64,000 nucleotides of DNA from Acidobacteriota bacterium (GCA_021780095.1 JAJXZK010000334.1:1-64000); one strand, 5' to 3'; positions 39,308 through 47,240 are shown, counted from the first letter of the stretch. Notes: a model not told the origin generated them from the letters alone. Numbers and translations: made by a program.

Positions 39308-40492
39308 CTATCGCTCGATGGCCATGGCGACGGAGTTGCCGCCGCCGAGACAAAGCGCGGCGACACCCTTCTTCGCATCCTGACGAATCAATTCGTAGAT
39401 CAACGTGATCAAGACGCGAGCGCCGCTGGCGCCGATGGGATGCCCAATGGCGACAGCTCCACCGTTCACGTTGACCTTGTCGGGATTGAGGCCCAGTTCG
39501 CGCGACACGCCGAGTGCCTGGACGGCGAAGGCTTCGTTCAATTCAAAGAGGTCGACCTCATCGCGCTGCCAGCCTGCTTTCTCTAATACTTTGCGGATGC
39601 CGGTGACCGGAGCCATCATGACCCACTTGGGCTCGATGCCGCTGCTGGCCTGGGCGCGGATATGAACCATGGGCTTCAATCCGAGTGACGCAGCCTTCTT
39701 CGCGGACATTACCAGCAACGCGCCGGCGCCGTCGTTGACGCCCGGGGCGTTACCGGCGGTGACAGTTCCATCTTTCTTGAATGCGGGCTTCAACTTTCGC
39801 AGCGCTTCCAAGGTGGCGTCTTCACGGACAGACTCGTCATGGCTGAAGAGGGTGGGCTCGCCGCCTTTCTTCTTTGCTGGAATTTCGACGGGAACAATCT
39901 GTGACGCGAAGTGGCCATCCTTCCATGCGGCGGCGCTTTTGCGGTGGGACTCTAGCGCGTAGGCATCCTGTTCTTCGCGGGTGATGGAATATTCTTCGGC
40001 GACGTTCTCGCCGGTCATGCCCATGTGGTAGTCGTTGTAGATATCCCACAGTCCGTCTCTCACCATGCTGTCGACCGCCTTGTTATCGCCCATGCGAAAA
40101 CCCTTGCGCGCGTCGGGCAGCAGATAGGGAGCATTGCTCATCGACTCCATTCCGCCGGCCACAACGATTTCCGCATTGCCGGTCTGGATGGCCTGGGCCG
40201 CGAGCGAAACTGCTTTCAATCCTGATCCGCAAACCATGTTGACGGTGAAGGCTCTGACTTCCGGCGAGAGACCGCCGAAGATAGCCGCCTGTCGCGCGGG
40301 ATTCTGCCCGAGGCCGGCCGATACAACGTTCCCCATGATGCACTCATCGACCGACGGGGGGTCAATGCCGGCGCGTTCTACGACTTCGCGAACGACGATG
40401 GCGCCCAACTGCGTCGCCGAAAAATCGGCGAGCGAGCCAAGGAACTTTCCGACGGCTGTGCGAACTCCGGCAACGATGACGATGTCTTCCAT
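39308..40492 (-). CDS. Acetyl-CoA C-acyltransferase (thiolase II type)
   Basis: A 394-residue thiolase condensing two acetyl-CoA units or cleaving acetoacetyl-CoA. The nucleophilic Cys is in [12 protein letters not shown] (Cys 88), the His in [16 protein letters not shown], and the second Cys in [12 protein letters not shown]-terminal [15 protein letters not shown] is classic AtoB/PhaA. The start at 40492 has AAGGGG 6 bases upstream; the frame is open further but unlike the family. Biosynthetic (mevalonate or polyhydroxyalkanoate) and degradative roles cannot be separated from sequence. Confidence 0.92.
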   Translation of the reverse strand: MEDIVIVAGVRTAVGKFLGSLADFSATQLGAIVVREVVERAGIDPPSVDECIMGNVVSAGLGQNPARQAAIFGGLSPEVRAFTVNMVCGSGLKAVSLAAQAIQTGNAEIVVAGGMESMSNAPYLLPDARKGFRMGDNKAVDSMVRDGLWDIYNDYHMGMTGENVAEEYSITREEQDAYALESHRKSAAAWKDGHFASQIVPVEIPAKKKGGEPTLFSHDESVREDATLEALRKLKPAFKKDGTVTAGNAPGVNDGAGALLVMSAKKAASLGLKPMVHIRAQASSGIEPKWVMMAPVTGIRKVLEKAGWQRDEVDLFELNEAFAVQALGVSRELGLNPDKVNVNGGAVAIGHPIGASGARVLITLIYELIRQDAKKGVAALCLGGGNSVAMAIER

Positions 40493-40903
40493 ACCATCCC
40501 CTTCAACTTTCGCAGATGCGGTTCGGGTGCAAACAGAAAAGTATACGGCGCAGTGGTCGTGTCTGGCTTGCTCCGCCGTCTGCAGTCCAGTGGATGAGGT
40601 TGCGAGGTGTTGGCTGCAAAATCGGAAGGAGCGAAATAGCCAGTGTGGGAGCATCGATCGCGTTGCGTCGAGGATTTGTGCTGCAACGCGCGCTGCCTCT
40701 GGTCGATGCGCGGTTGCGGATCGTATTCAATGATCGCAACGGGATAAATGGCTTCCAGTTTCGCGCTGACATGTGTCGACGCGCGAGTCGCGGGTCGTAT
40801 GATTTTTGGAGTGCGCGTGCGCTGCATCACAAGAAAGAATTCCCCTTTAGAAAAAATGACAACTCGATAGCCATAAAAAAGCGACATGAATGTAATTTTT
40901 TTC
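40493..40903. other. Intergenic region upstream of thiolase and of the micro-ORF unit
   Basis: About 410 bp with overlapping open frames on both strands, none resembling a known protein. It should hold the thiolase promoter (minus strand). Its right end turns AT-rich (A/T tracts around 40870-40905), immediately before the consensus -35 of the micro-ORF promoter, as expected for an UP-element. Confidence 0.4.
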
Positions 40904-40932
40904 TTGACATTAATTTTGCGCAAAACTATACC
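40904..40932 (+). promoter_or_regulatory. Near-consensus sigma-70 promoter of the Lys/Ala micro-ORF
   Basis: A perfect TTGACA (40904-40909), a 17-bp spacer and TATACC (40927-40932), preceded by A/T tracts. The expected transcript start is near 40939. Confidence 0.7.
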
Positions 40933-40939
40933 TTCGTGT

Positions 40940-40978
40940 AACTGCGGTACGAGACTGCAGTTCTCGATGTCACATCGA
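40940..40978 (+). promoter_or_regulatory. Two short hairpins in the micro-ORF 5' leader
   Basis: AACTGC/GCAGTT (40940-40945 with 40957-40962) and TCGATG/CATCGA around TCA (40964-40978) fold one after the other, ending a few bases before the GGGAG ribosome site. They could protect the messenger or gate translation. Confidence 0.45.
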
Positions 40979-40995
40979 AAGGGAGAATAGTTCAT

Positions 40996-41064
40996 ATGGC
41001 AACCAAGAAAGCAGCAAAGAAAGCAACGAAGAAGGCAGCTAAGAAGACCACCAAAAAGAAGTAA
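40996..41064 (+). CDS. 22-residue Lys/Ala/Thr-rich histone H1-like micropeptide
   Basis: A complete frame of 22 codons: one Met, eleven Lys, six Ala and four Thr, arranged as KKAAKKATKK-type repeats like the C-terminal tails of eukaryotic H1 and chlamydial Hc1/Hc2. GGGAG lies 11 bases before the ATG, a near-consensus promoter lies 64 bp upstream, and a perfect terminator begins 22 bp after the stop, so the unit is self-contained. At this composition the peptide would be strongly cationic, probably nucleic-acid binding and disordered. Codons mix AAA/AAG and four Ala/Thr codons, so it is not a simple nucleotide repeat. Automatic annotation would normally skip it because of length. The function is inferred only. 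Confidence 0.7.
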   Translation: MATKKAAKKATKKAAKKTTKKK

Positions 41065-41085
41065 TTAACCGAATCAATCAAAGGC

Positions 41086-41126
41086 AAAACAGAAGAGGGA
41101 GCGCTTAGCGCTCCCTCTTCTGTTTT
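41086..41126. terminator. Perfect bidirectional intrinsic terminator after the micro-ORF
   Basis: A 19-bp stem without mismatch (41086-41104 with 41108-41126) around a TTA loop, with A4 at one end and T4 at the other. It is the strongest terminator-like structure I found in the window, and it separates the micro-ORF from rsmE. Confidence 0.9.
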
Positions 41127-41199
41127 GTGGGAACGTACAATTTGTCTGCCGGCGGTCTGTTGTTTTTTGCTGCTGTCCGGTAGGCTCAGCGGAGAAGAT

Positions 41200-41931
41200 A
41201 TGACTCGCCGACGCTGGATCGCAGATCGATGGACTGAAAATTCCGCCACACTGATGAAAGAACAGGCGGCGCATCTAGCGCGCGTCTTGCGCGCGCAGGT
41301 CGGCCAGGAATTCGATATCGTCGCTGGACATGCGGTTCGGAGAGGGGTGGTCGAAAAAGTGTCTGCCGTCGCTGTCGAGTTTTCGCTGCATGAGGAAGTG
41401 GATGCAACAGACTCTCTTCCGCTGACCGTGGGAGTGAGCATCGTTCGTTTTGAAAGGATGGAATGGGCGATCGAGAAGCTGACGGAGTTGGGAGTGGCGC
41501 GAATCATTCCCTTGAAGGCGCAGCGAAGCGAAAAACATTTGGTGCTGGCGGCGACAAAACGGTGCGAGCGGTGGAGAAAAATCTCGCGTGAGTCGGCGCA
41601 ACAATCTCGCCGCAGTCAGGTGCCGGAAATTTCCGATCCGACGTCGGTGAACGATTGCATCGCGGAAAGCGGCAACGCGCTACGCTATCTTTTTTCGGAG
41701 CAGGAGCGATCCCGTTCGCTGTGGGAATCTTTGATGACAACAGGTCGAGATGTGACCCCATCGGCGAAAATTTATGCCGCGATCGGACCGGAAGGCGGAT
41801 GGACTTCGTCGGAGCTTTCGAGCTTCAATGAAAGCGGTTGGCAATCGGTAAGCCTTGGAAAGAATATTTTGCGAAGCGAAACGGCGGCAATCGCGGTGGC
41901 TGGTTTGATCGGCGCGTGGTGGAACGGATAG
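41200..41931 (+). CDS. rsmE: 16S rRNA (uracil(1498)-N(3))-methyltransferase
   Basis: A 243-residue SPOUT-class RNA methyltransferase. The N-terminal PUA-like domain includes HLARVLRAQVGQEFDIV. The catalytic trefoil-knot domain has KLTELGVARIIPLKAQRS, the SAM-site GPEGGWTSSE, and SLGKNILRSETAAIAVAG. GGAGAAGAT directly precedes the ATG; an upstream in-frame start would run into the terminator and is rejected. It is convergent with dnaJ across about 150 bp. Confidence 0.93.
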   Translation: MTRRRWIADRWTENSATLMKEQAAHLARVLRAQVGQEFDIVAGHAVRRGVVEKVSAVAVEFSLHEEVDATDSLPLTVGVSIVRFERMEWAIEKLTELGVARIIPLKAQRSEKHLVLAATKRCERWRKISRESAQQSRRSQVPEISDPTSVNDCIAESGNALRYLFSEQERSRSLWESLMTTGRDVTPSAKIYAAIGPEGGWTSSELSSFNESGWQSVSLGKNILRSETAAIAVAGLIGAWWNG

Positions 41932-42083
41932 CGACTGCTGTGTCGTTATTTGTGAAAGAACGGAATCTCTGGAGCGTGGACCGTGAAGCAGGTCCCTCCA
42001 GTCGCCGCGGCGACCCGCCCAAAACTGGCGCGCTTCGGTCGGGATGACAAGTCCTTTTTGTTGTCGGTCGTGCGGCGCTTGCT

Positions 42084-43214
42084 TTAGCTGAAGATGTCTT
42101 TCATCTTGCCGAGGAAGCTGCGCGATGAAGGTGTGTTTTCAACAGTGAGAGTTTCGGCGAGCTGGCGCATTAATTCCTTTTGCGGTTTGGTCAGCTTGCG
42201 CGGCACCTGCGCCACTACCTGAACAACTAAATCTCCACGACCGTGATCGTTCAGATAGGGAACACCCTTGTTGCGGAGGCGGAACTCTGTGCCGCTCTGG
42301 GTCCCTTCGGGAACTTTCAGCTTGGTCTCGCCTTCCAGCGTTGGGATCATAATTTCCGTGCCCAGTGTCGCTTGCGGAAAGGAGATGGGCAACACGTAAT
42401 GCAGATCGTTGCCTTCACGCTCAAGGAACGGATGCGGCTCGACCGAAACCACCACATACAAATCACCCGAGGGCCCCCCATAGCGGCCAGCATCGCCCTC
42501 ACCCTGGTAGCGGATGCGCATACGATCCTCAATGCCGGCGGGAACCGTGACGTTGATGGTGTGGTCGGCTGCCTGACGGCCTTCTCCCTTGCACTTTTGA
42601 CAGGGATGGGTGACCAGGCTGCCGGTGCCGCCGCAGACTGGGCAGGTGCGCGCGACGGAGAAAAATCCCTGCTGAAAACGAACCTGGCCGCGACCCGCAC
42701 ATTGCTGGCAAACGGTAGGACCGTGTCCCGGTTCGGCGCCCGTGCCCTGGCAGATGGTGCAGTTTTCCATGCGGCGAATTTCAATTTCACTCTGTTTGCC
42801 GAAAACCGCCTCTTCAAAGGTGAGGGTCAGCTCATACTGCAGGTCGCGACCGCGCTGGGCGCGTGAAGAGCGGCGGCCGCCGCCCATATTGAACATTTCT
42901 CCGAAAAGATCGCCGAAGATGTCGCCAAGGTCGGGCATGCCGGCGAAACCGCTGGCATCGCCAGCGCCGTTGCTAACGCCGGCGTGGCCAAAGCGATCGT
43001 AGGCGGCGCGTTTGTCCGGATCGGACAGGATCTGGTAGGCCTCGCTCGCCTGCTTGAACTTATCTTCGGCGGCAGGATCGTCCGGATTGCGATCCGGATG
43101 ATGTTGCATGGCGAGTTTGCGGTAGGCGCTCTTCAGCTCCTGATCGGAGGCAGTGCGCTCGACACCAAGAACTTCGTAATAGTCGGCTTTGATCACGCGG
43201 GCAGTTGGACTCAT
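42084..43214 (-). CDS. dnaJ: Chaperone protein DnaJ
   Basis: A 376-residue type I Hsp40. The J-domain contains HPD in MQHHPDRNP. A Gly/Phe-rich segment follows (GNGAGDASGFAG...). Four CxxCxGxG zinc motifs are present (CTICQGTG, CQQCAGRG, CPVCGGTG, CQKCKGEG), then the C-terminal substrate domain. Its ATG overlaps the grpE stop by 4 bp (ATGA), so the two are translationally coupled. It delivers unfolded proteins to DnaK, which is not in the window. Confidence 0.96.
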   Translation of the reverse strand: MSPTARVIKADYYEVLGVERTASDQELKSAYRKLAMQHHPDRNPDDPAAEDKFKQASEAYQILSDPDKRAAYDRFGHAGVSNGAGDASGFAGMPDLGDIFGDLFGEMFNMGGGRRSSRAQRGRDLQYELTLTFEEAVFGKQSEIEIRRMENCTICQGTGAEPGHGPTVCQQCAGRGQVRFQQGFFSVARTCPVCGGTGSLVTHPCQKCKGEGRQAADHTINVTVPAGIEDRMRIRYQGEGDAGRYGGPSGDLYVVVSVEPHPFLEREGNDLHYVLPISFPQATLGTEIMIPTLEGETKLKVPEGTQSGTEFRLRNKGVPYLNDHGRGDLVVQVVAQVPRKLTKPQKELMRQLAETLTVENTPSSRSFLGKMKDIFS

Positions 43215-43813
43215 GCTGTTTTCTGATTTGGATTGGTGGCGACTCGAACTAAGGCTGGGCGCAGCAAGCGGTCGCGCAGGGTATAGCCGCGGCGGACTTC
43301 GTCCATCACCTGGTGGTCCGGCAGATCGTCGCGTTCGACCATCTCGATGGCCTCATGGACGCGGGGATCGAATTGCGTGTCGACCGTAGGAATCGGCTGC
43401 ACGCCGAGAGAGCGCAGAACTTCTCCCATCTGGCGGACAATCAATTCGACGCCAGAGCGGAGTTGCTCGGCAGTGCTTTGAGTGCTGAGCGCGAGCTGAA
43501 AATTGTCGAGCACCGGAAGAAATTGTTCCACGGTGTTGATCAGGGCATAGTCGCGATATTCGGCCCGCTCCCGCGTTTCGCGTTTGCGGTAGTTGTCGAA
43601 CTCAGCCTGCAAGCGTGCCAGGCGATCGAAGAGCTGGTCGCGTTCTGTTTGCAGGCGCTCGACTTCGGCCGGGGGCGCCGCCGCGTCGATGGCGGCTACA
43701 TTCTCGGCTTCGGGCTCCGCGGTCTCCACCGCCGGAGCCTGCGTGGGCATATCTTTGTCGTTCTTCATAGAATGGGCCGTTTTGGCCGACTTCAAGACTT
43801 CGTCGTGTCGCAT
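43211..43813 (-). CDS. grpE: Nucleotide exchange factor GrpE
   Basis: A 200-residue DnaK co-chaperone. A long N-terminal helix region (VERLQTERDQLFDRLARLQAEFDNYRKR) forms the coiled-coil dimer stalk. The beta-wing signature is VQPIPTVDTQFDPRVHEAIEMVERDDLPDHQVMDEVRRGYTLRDRLLRPALV. ATG 43813 is chosen over an in-frame TTG five codons earlier. The downstream dnaJ overlaps by 4 bp. A separate promoter is visible about 80 bp upstream. Confidence 0.94.
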   Translation of the reverse strand: MRHDEVLKSAKTAHSMKNDKDMPTQAPAVETAEPEAENVAAIDAAAPPAEVERLQTERDQLFDRLARLQAEFDNYRKRETRERAEYRDYALINTVEQFLPVLDNFQLALSTQSTAEQLRSGVELIVRQMGEVLRSLGVQPIPTVDTQFDPRVHEAIEMVERDDLPDHQVMDEVRRGYTLRDRLLRPALVRVATNPNQKTA

Positions 43814-43895
43814 AATTTCTTGTGTCAATTGATGGAATGTAGTGCCGGCGAATCGTTTGGCAAACTTCCGGGTCTTCGCTCTCTATAATTGGCTC

Positions 43896-43931
43896 ATTCT
43901 TAACAGATGCGCGAGATGCGTCAAACGCATC
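43896..43931 (-). promoter_or_regulatory. Probable grpE promoter overlapped by a 7-bp palindrome
   Basis: On the minus strand TTGACG (43919-43924), a 17-bp spacer and AAGAAT (43896-43901) point at grpE. The -35 lies inside the perfect inverted repeat GATGCGT-TTG-ACGCATC (43915-43931). This position suits a repressor, but the sequence is not a CIRCE element. Confidence 0.45.
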
Positions 43932-44064
43932 AACTTTGCGAGTCGCCAGTTCCTCTACTCCTCACCTCTATTGTAACCAGTTGAGGAAGAGCGGGGATCG
44001 GATGCGGTGGATACGCAGCAAAACGGCAAGATCGCGGCTGAGCAGGGTCTTGTGCTGCAATCGG

Positions 44065-45198
44065 TTAGGGCTGCGCCGCCCAGCGTCCAAACAGATCGGC
44101 GACGTAGGTGACAGTGCCGATGGCGCTGGCATATTGCATGCGGGTGGGCCCGATGACGGCGACCGTCCCCAGATGTTCCATACCGCGGCGAGCCGGGGCG
44201 GCGATCAGCACCAGGTCGCGCATCTCGGGAATGCTTTCCTCGAGGCCAACGACCACGCGGACGGAAGGCTGCTTGCTATCGACGTACGCGTTAAGCAGAT
44301 CGATAATGCGCTGTTTCTCCTCCAGGGCAAGGAATATCTCCCTCAGATGTCTCTGGTCGGCTTCGGTGGCCATCAGGTTGGCGACGCCGTCGACAAAGAT
44401 GGATTTTTCGTGGGTATTGCGGTCCCCACTCGGATTCATCGCGCCCTTGGCCCATAGTTCCAGCGAGCAGAGAACCTGGTCATACTCACGGCGTTCGTGG
44501 TCCATACGGCGAGTTAGTTCATTGCGAATGCTTTCCAGTCCCCAGCCGTGAAAATTCTGATTCAGATAATTGGCGGCGGTTTCAAGCTCAGATGGAGACA
44601 GATCGTGTTCGAGCATCAGCAGTCGATCGCGCACCACGCCCGCCGTGGTCACCAAGACGGTGAGCACGCGAGAATTTCCAAGCCGAGCAAAGTGGACGTG
44701 TTCCAGCATTTCCCAATCGGCAGAGGCGGCGATGGGAACGCCCAGGCCCACGCCGACGCCGCCGGAAAGCAGCGCCAGGATGTGCGAGGTGCGGGCGAAG
44801 AAGTCGGTAGCATTGGCGACGCCGTTGAAGCTCTCCTCAATCTGTTCCTGTGTAGGTTGCGGCAGGGCCTGGCGCGGCGAGGATTTGCGGCGCAGCAACT
44901 GCTCGACATAATAACGGAAGGCCTGCGGGGTGGGAATTCTGCCGGCGGAGGTGTGGGGTTGTTCCAGATAGCCCGCCTCGGACAGGTCCGCCATCACGTT
45001 GCGGACAGTCGCCGCGCTCATGCCTTCGCGATTCTGCTGGCGGGCGATGGCCTGCGACGCGACCGGATCGCCGGTGGCAATGTAGCTCTCGACAATGGCG
45101 GTCAGGACCAGATCTTTGCGCGGCCCCATGGGTGCGCCGCTTGCGTCGCCCGCGGAATCACTGCCTGTCCCGTCATTGCCAGAACGGTTCGCTGCCAT
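44065..45198 (-). CDS. hrcA: Heat-inducible transcription repressor HrcA
   Basis: A 377-residue repressor of heat-shock genes. The N-terminal winged helix includes DLVLTAIVESYIATGDPVAS and MSAATVRNVMADLSEAGYLEQPHTSAGRIPT, which is diagnostic. A GAF-like middle and C-terminal dimer region follow. About 25 Ser/Gly-rich residues precede the domain. ATG 45198 is selected because a sigma-70 promoter lies only 7 bp upstream, which would make longer forms untranscribed. The order hrcA-grpE-dnaJ is a common heat-shock cluster; dnaK is absent here. Confidence 0.94.
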   Translation of the reverse strand: MAANRSGNDGTGSDSAGDASGAPMGPRKDLVLTAIVESYIATGDPVASQAIARQQNREGMSAATVRNVMADLSEAGYLEQPHTSAGRIPTPQAFRYYVEQLLRRKSSPRQALPQPTQEQIEESFNGVANATDFFARTSHILALLSGGVGVGLGVPIAASADWEMLEHVHFARLGNSRVLTVLVTTAGVVRDRLLMLEHDLSPSELETAANYLNQNFHGWGLESIRNELTRRMDHERREYDQVLCSLELWAKGAMNPSGDRNTHEKSIFVDGVANLMATEADQRHLREIFLALEEKQRIIDLLNAYVDSKQPSVRVVVGLEESIPEMRDLVLIAAPARRGMEHLGTVAVIGPTRMQYASAIGTVTYVADLFGRWAAQP

Positions 45199-45204
45199 AC
45201 TGCG

Positions 45205-45233
45205 ACTGTAGGAATAAGCCGGCGCGAAGTCAA
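45205..45233 (-). promoter_or_regulatory. Sigma-70-like promoter giving a leaderless hrcA transcript
   Basis: TTGACT (45228-45233), a 17-bp spacer and TACAGT (45205-45210) on the minus strand. The hrcA ATG begins only 7 bases after the -10, so the transcript would start at or within a base or two of the start codon. Confidence 0.5.
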
Positions 45234-45426
45234 GCCGCGATTTGCGCGGTGCGCAGGTCAGACGGTCTGCGGAGCGTCTTAGGGTAGAAGTTTGAGCGTC
45301 GCGAGTTCGGATACAAGCTTGACCGTTTCCACGCTCACGGTGATTATCTGGCCGATGAGGCGGACGATGTACTCCGGGTCGGGGTCGCATCCGGCGGGTC
45401 GAGCAAGGGTTACAAAGACCTCTTCA

Positions 45427-46209
45427 TTACTGAATCACACCGGTTGCAGTGAGATACTTAGCCAGCCGCTCTTTGTTCGTTGCAAGATTTGAGAACTGTT
45501 TGTCGCATACGTCACTAAATCTCGCTAAACTCTTCCGGTTGATGTCTTCCTGGTTCTCGAAGACCCCGACTCCCCGATGCGGTACACCCCACCGTTCATA
45601 CTGGTGCAATCCAATAGTGGCGTCCTTAACCTTGTCATCAGACTGCAATGCATAAATAAAAATTGGATCGTGAGCCGGAACCTCTATACGGCAATCGACA
45701 GAGTAGAGGCCTTCAGGATCGTGTTTCGGATCGTGCCAATCGAATCGGCGCCGTTCTTGCACGACTGTCTCCTCAATGAACGCTTGAAAATCGTCCAAAA
45801 ACGTAGATCTGACTCTTTCTCGCGTGAGAAAAGTAACATCTGCGATTTTTAGGATCGCCTGGACAAAGCTATATAGGGCGTTTCCATACTGGCCGTTTTT
45901 TATTGGTATGAGAAGTTCTCCCGAACTATCTGTGACGGAAAACGCCGAGAGCGCATTCGTTATGATCTTTTGACGCGTTCCTATTCGGAGATCCTTTTCT
46001 TCCAGATCGTAAGTGAGGTGCATATACGTGTGGCCTTCATCGGACAACATCCAGTGCTCACGTTCGCGCTTCAGTACGATTGCAAGGTGATCGCCGTCCT
46101 CAAACATGAACGGCGTGAACACGCGAAAGCGATTCTCACCCTCTTGCGTGAGTCGGAGCTGTTCACAAACTTTGCTTCTGAAATCCTTGACGATCGCCTC
46201 TAGTTCCAT
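45427..46209 (-). CDS. DUF1828-domain-like protein in an accessory patch
   Basis: A 260-residue soluble protein. Residues about 1-110 resemble DUF1828 (FRVFTPFMFEDGDHLAIVLKR, WMLSDEGHTYMHLTYDL), a domain of unknown function often met in mobile or accessory loci. The remainder (FIEETVVQERRRFDWHDPKHDPEG..., VFENQEDINRKSLARFSDV) is not recognised. Codon use and base composition are more AT-rich than in flanking hrcA and lacD, suggesting transfer. AGGGG lies just before the ATG, and the upstream partner gene ends 9 bp away, so the two are coupled. Confidence 0.6.
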   Translation of the reverse strand: MELEAIVKDFRSKVCEQLRLTQEGENRFRVFTPFMFEDGDHLAIVLKREREHWMLSDEGHTYMHLTYDLEEKDLRIGTRQKIITNALSAFSVTDSSGELLIPIKNGQYGNALYSFVQAILKIADVTFLTRERVRSTFLDDFQAFIEETVVQERRRFDWHDPKHDPEGLYSVDCRIEVPAHDPIFIYALQSDDKVKDATIGLHQYERWGVPHRGVGVFENQEDINRKSLARFSDVCDKQFSNLATNKERLAKYLTATGVIQ

Positions 46210-46218
46210 ACATAGCCC

Positions 46219-46692
46219 CTAGAAAAGCAAATCCTGTCCGTTAGACGGGAGCACCAGTCCGCAATCTTGAATAAGGCACGTTAGCGCGTTTTGAAAATCG
46301 CCATACCGATGCGTCGCTTCGGCGTAGGCATCCTCTCTAAAACCGGAGCGCTGATATCGCTCCGTAGCGAAGTGAATATGGAAATCGTAGAAGGTTTGAC
46401 ATTCGATCTTGTTTGTATGTTCATGGCTCTTTCCGTTGTACCGACGTAGACGGAAGACCTGAGAAGACGAGTTTGAAGAGTATGCAAGAATTGCCGAGAA
46501 GTCGAGCACGTTCAGGAGGCCCTGCCTGAGAACCAGTCTGAATTCTGACCCGTTCGCTCCGGTTATATCCAATTCCCTCTCCCTATGACCCTGCTTCTGC
46601 TTTAGTTGCAGCTTGCTCATATATCCCGGCTCAAGCTGCTTGGGCTCGCTAATAAGCACATTGATTTCGGTGTCCGTGAGGAGGATGCTCAA
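46219..46692 (-). CDS. Unknown protein coupled to the DUF1828-like gene
   Basis: A 157-residue soluble protein starting at TTG (no earlier ATG fits). A beta-rich half (SEFRLVLRQGLLNVLDFSAILAY) is followed by a His-containing core, TFYDFHIHFATERYQRSGFREDAYAEATHRYGDF. The FHIHFATERYQ stretch is the most motif-like part and might be catalytic or a binding site. The partner gene is 9 bp downstream. The pair resembles the tight two-gene layout of toxin-antitoxin or defence cassettes, but no family was identified. AT-rich like its neighbour. Confidence 0.55.
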   Translation of the reverse strand: MSILLTDTEINVLISEPKQLEPGYMSKLQLKQKQGHRERELDITGANGSEFRLVLRQGLLNVLDFSAILAYSSNSSSQVFRLRRYNGKSHEHTNKIECQTFYDFHIHFATERYQRSGFREDAYAEATHRYGDFQNALTCLIQDCGLVLPSNGQDLLF

Positions 46693-46750
46693 CTTTCAGC
46701 GCCTCGTGTTTGTTTTTAACGTCTTTTGGGTGCTGCTATTGAATCTAACT

Positions 46751-47121
46751 TTAGCTACTTAAGAATATACTGCTCAGTCGGTGTGATGCCGAGGCAAGGA
46801 AGGCGGGGTATCCTGCTTCGAACTTCTTCTTCATCTTGGCTTCGAGGCCGTTTTTTTGTCCTTGGCCTCCCAATAGGCACGGGGGATGTTGAATTCGTCA
46901 AGCAGGGCACCGTCGATGCTGGCGGGGTTGCGGCGTTTGCGCGCCATGCGGTACTCGGGCACGAGCATCCAGCCGAACTGGCGGGCGCATTTTTTCAACA
47001 GATCCTCGAATGCGCCCCGAATGTTGCCTTCGTTGTCAAATTTCCCGTGACCGAATTTTTCGAGCGTCTCGTAGTATGCCTTGACCGGGGCGTGGGTTGG
47101 CTTCAGGTTTAGGGTGCTCAT
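46751..47121 (-). pseudogene. Decayed 5' fragment of a restriction-modification (type ISP-like) gene
   Basis: The first 96 codons (46831-47121, MSTLNLKPTHAPVKAYYETLEKF...) resemble the N-terminal nuclease domain of long single-chain restriction/methylase enzymes. A PD-(D/E)XK-type site is visible: Asp in SIDGALLDEF and E-x-K in YWEAKD. The frame breaks at a run of seven A (46851-46857, minus strand). One frame over, the family-like KMKKKFEAGYP continues to about 46806, after which similarity ends and a stop occurs at 46751. So an indel broke the frame and the 3' roughly 90% is gone. A slippage product would still be truncated. Confidence 0.6.
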
Positions 47122-47180
47122 TTGGTTGTGCTGATTGTAAATCGCGCGGCCTTGCTTGCGAGGAATCGCAGCTGCAAAGC

Positions 47181-47211
47181 AGCGGGACCGCACATGGCGT
47201 GCGGTCCCGCT
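47181..47211 (-). terminator. Hairpin downstream of lacD
   Basis: A 13-bp perfect stem (AGCGGGACCGCAC with its complement) around a 5-base loop, 30 bp past the lacD stop. The following sequence has only a short T stretch (GCTTTGC), so termination may be partial. Confidence 0.55.
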
Positions 47212-47240
47212 GGTGGTGCCTTTCAGGCGAGGGTGCGAGC

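Noticed and set aside
40378..40995. 205-codon minus-strand frame spanning the thiolase start and the micro-ORF promoter
   Set aside because: It crosses a clear sigma-70 promoter and UP-like A/T tracts and overlaps the thiolase N-terminus in another frame; composition is not protein-like.
42001..42014. 14-bp perfect palindrome GTCGCCGCGGCGAC
   Set aside because: It lies between convergent rsmE and dnaJ without a loop or T-run; most likely chance in GC-rich sequence or a weak transcript end.
46851..46857. Programmed -1 frameshifting on the A7 run
   Set aside because: A shift would extend the product only about 35 residues before another stop, and the rest of the gene is absent, so decay is the simpler explanation.
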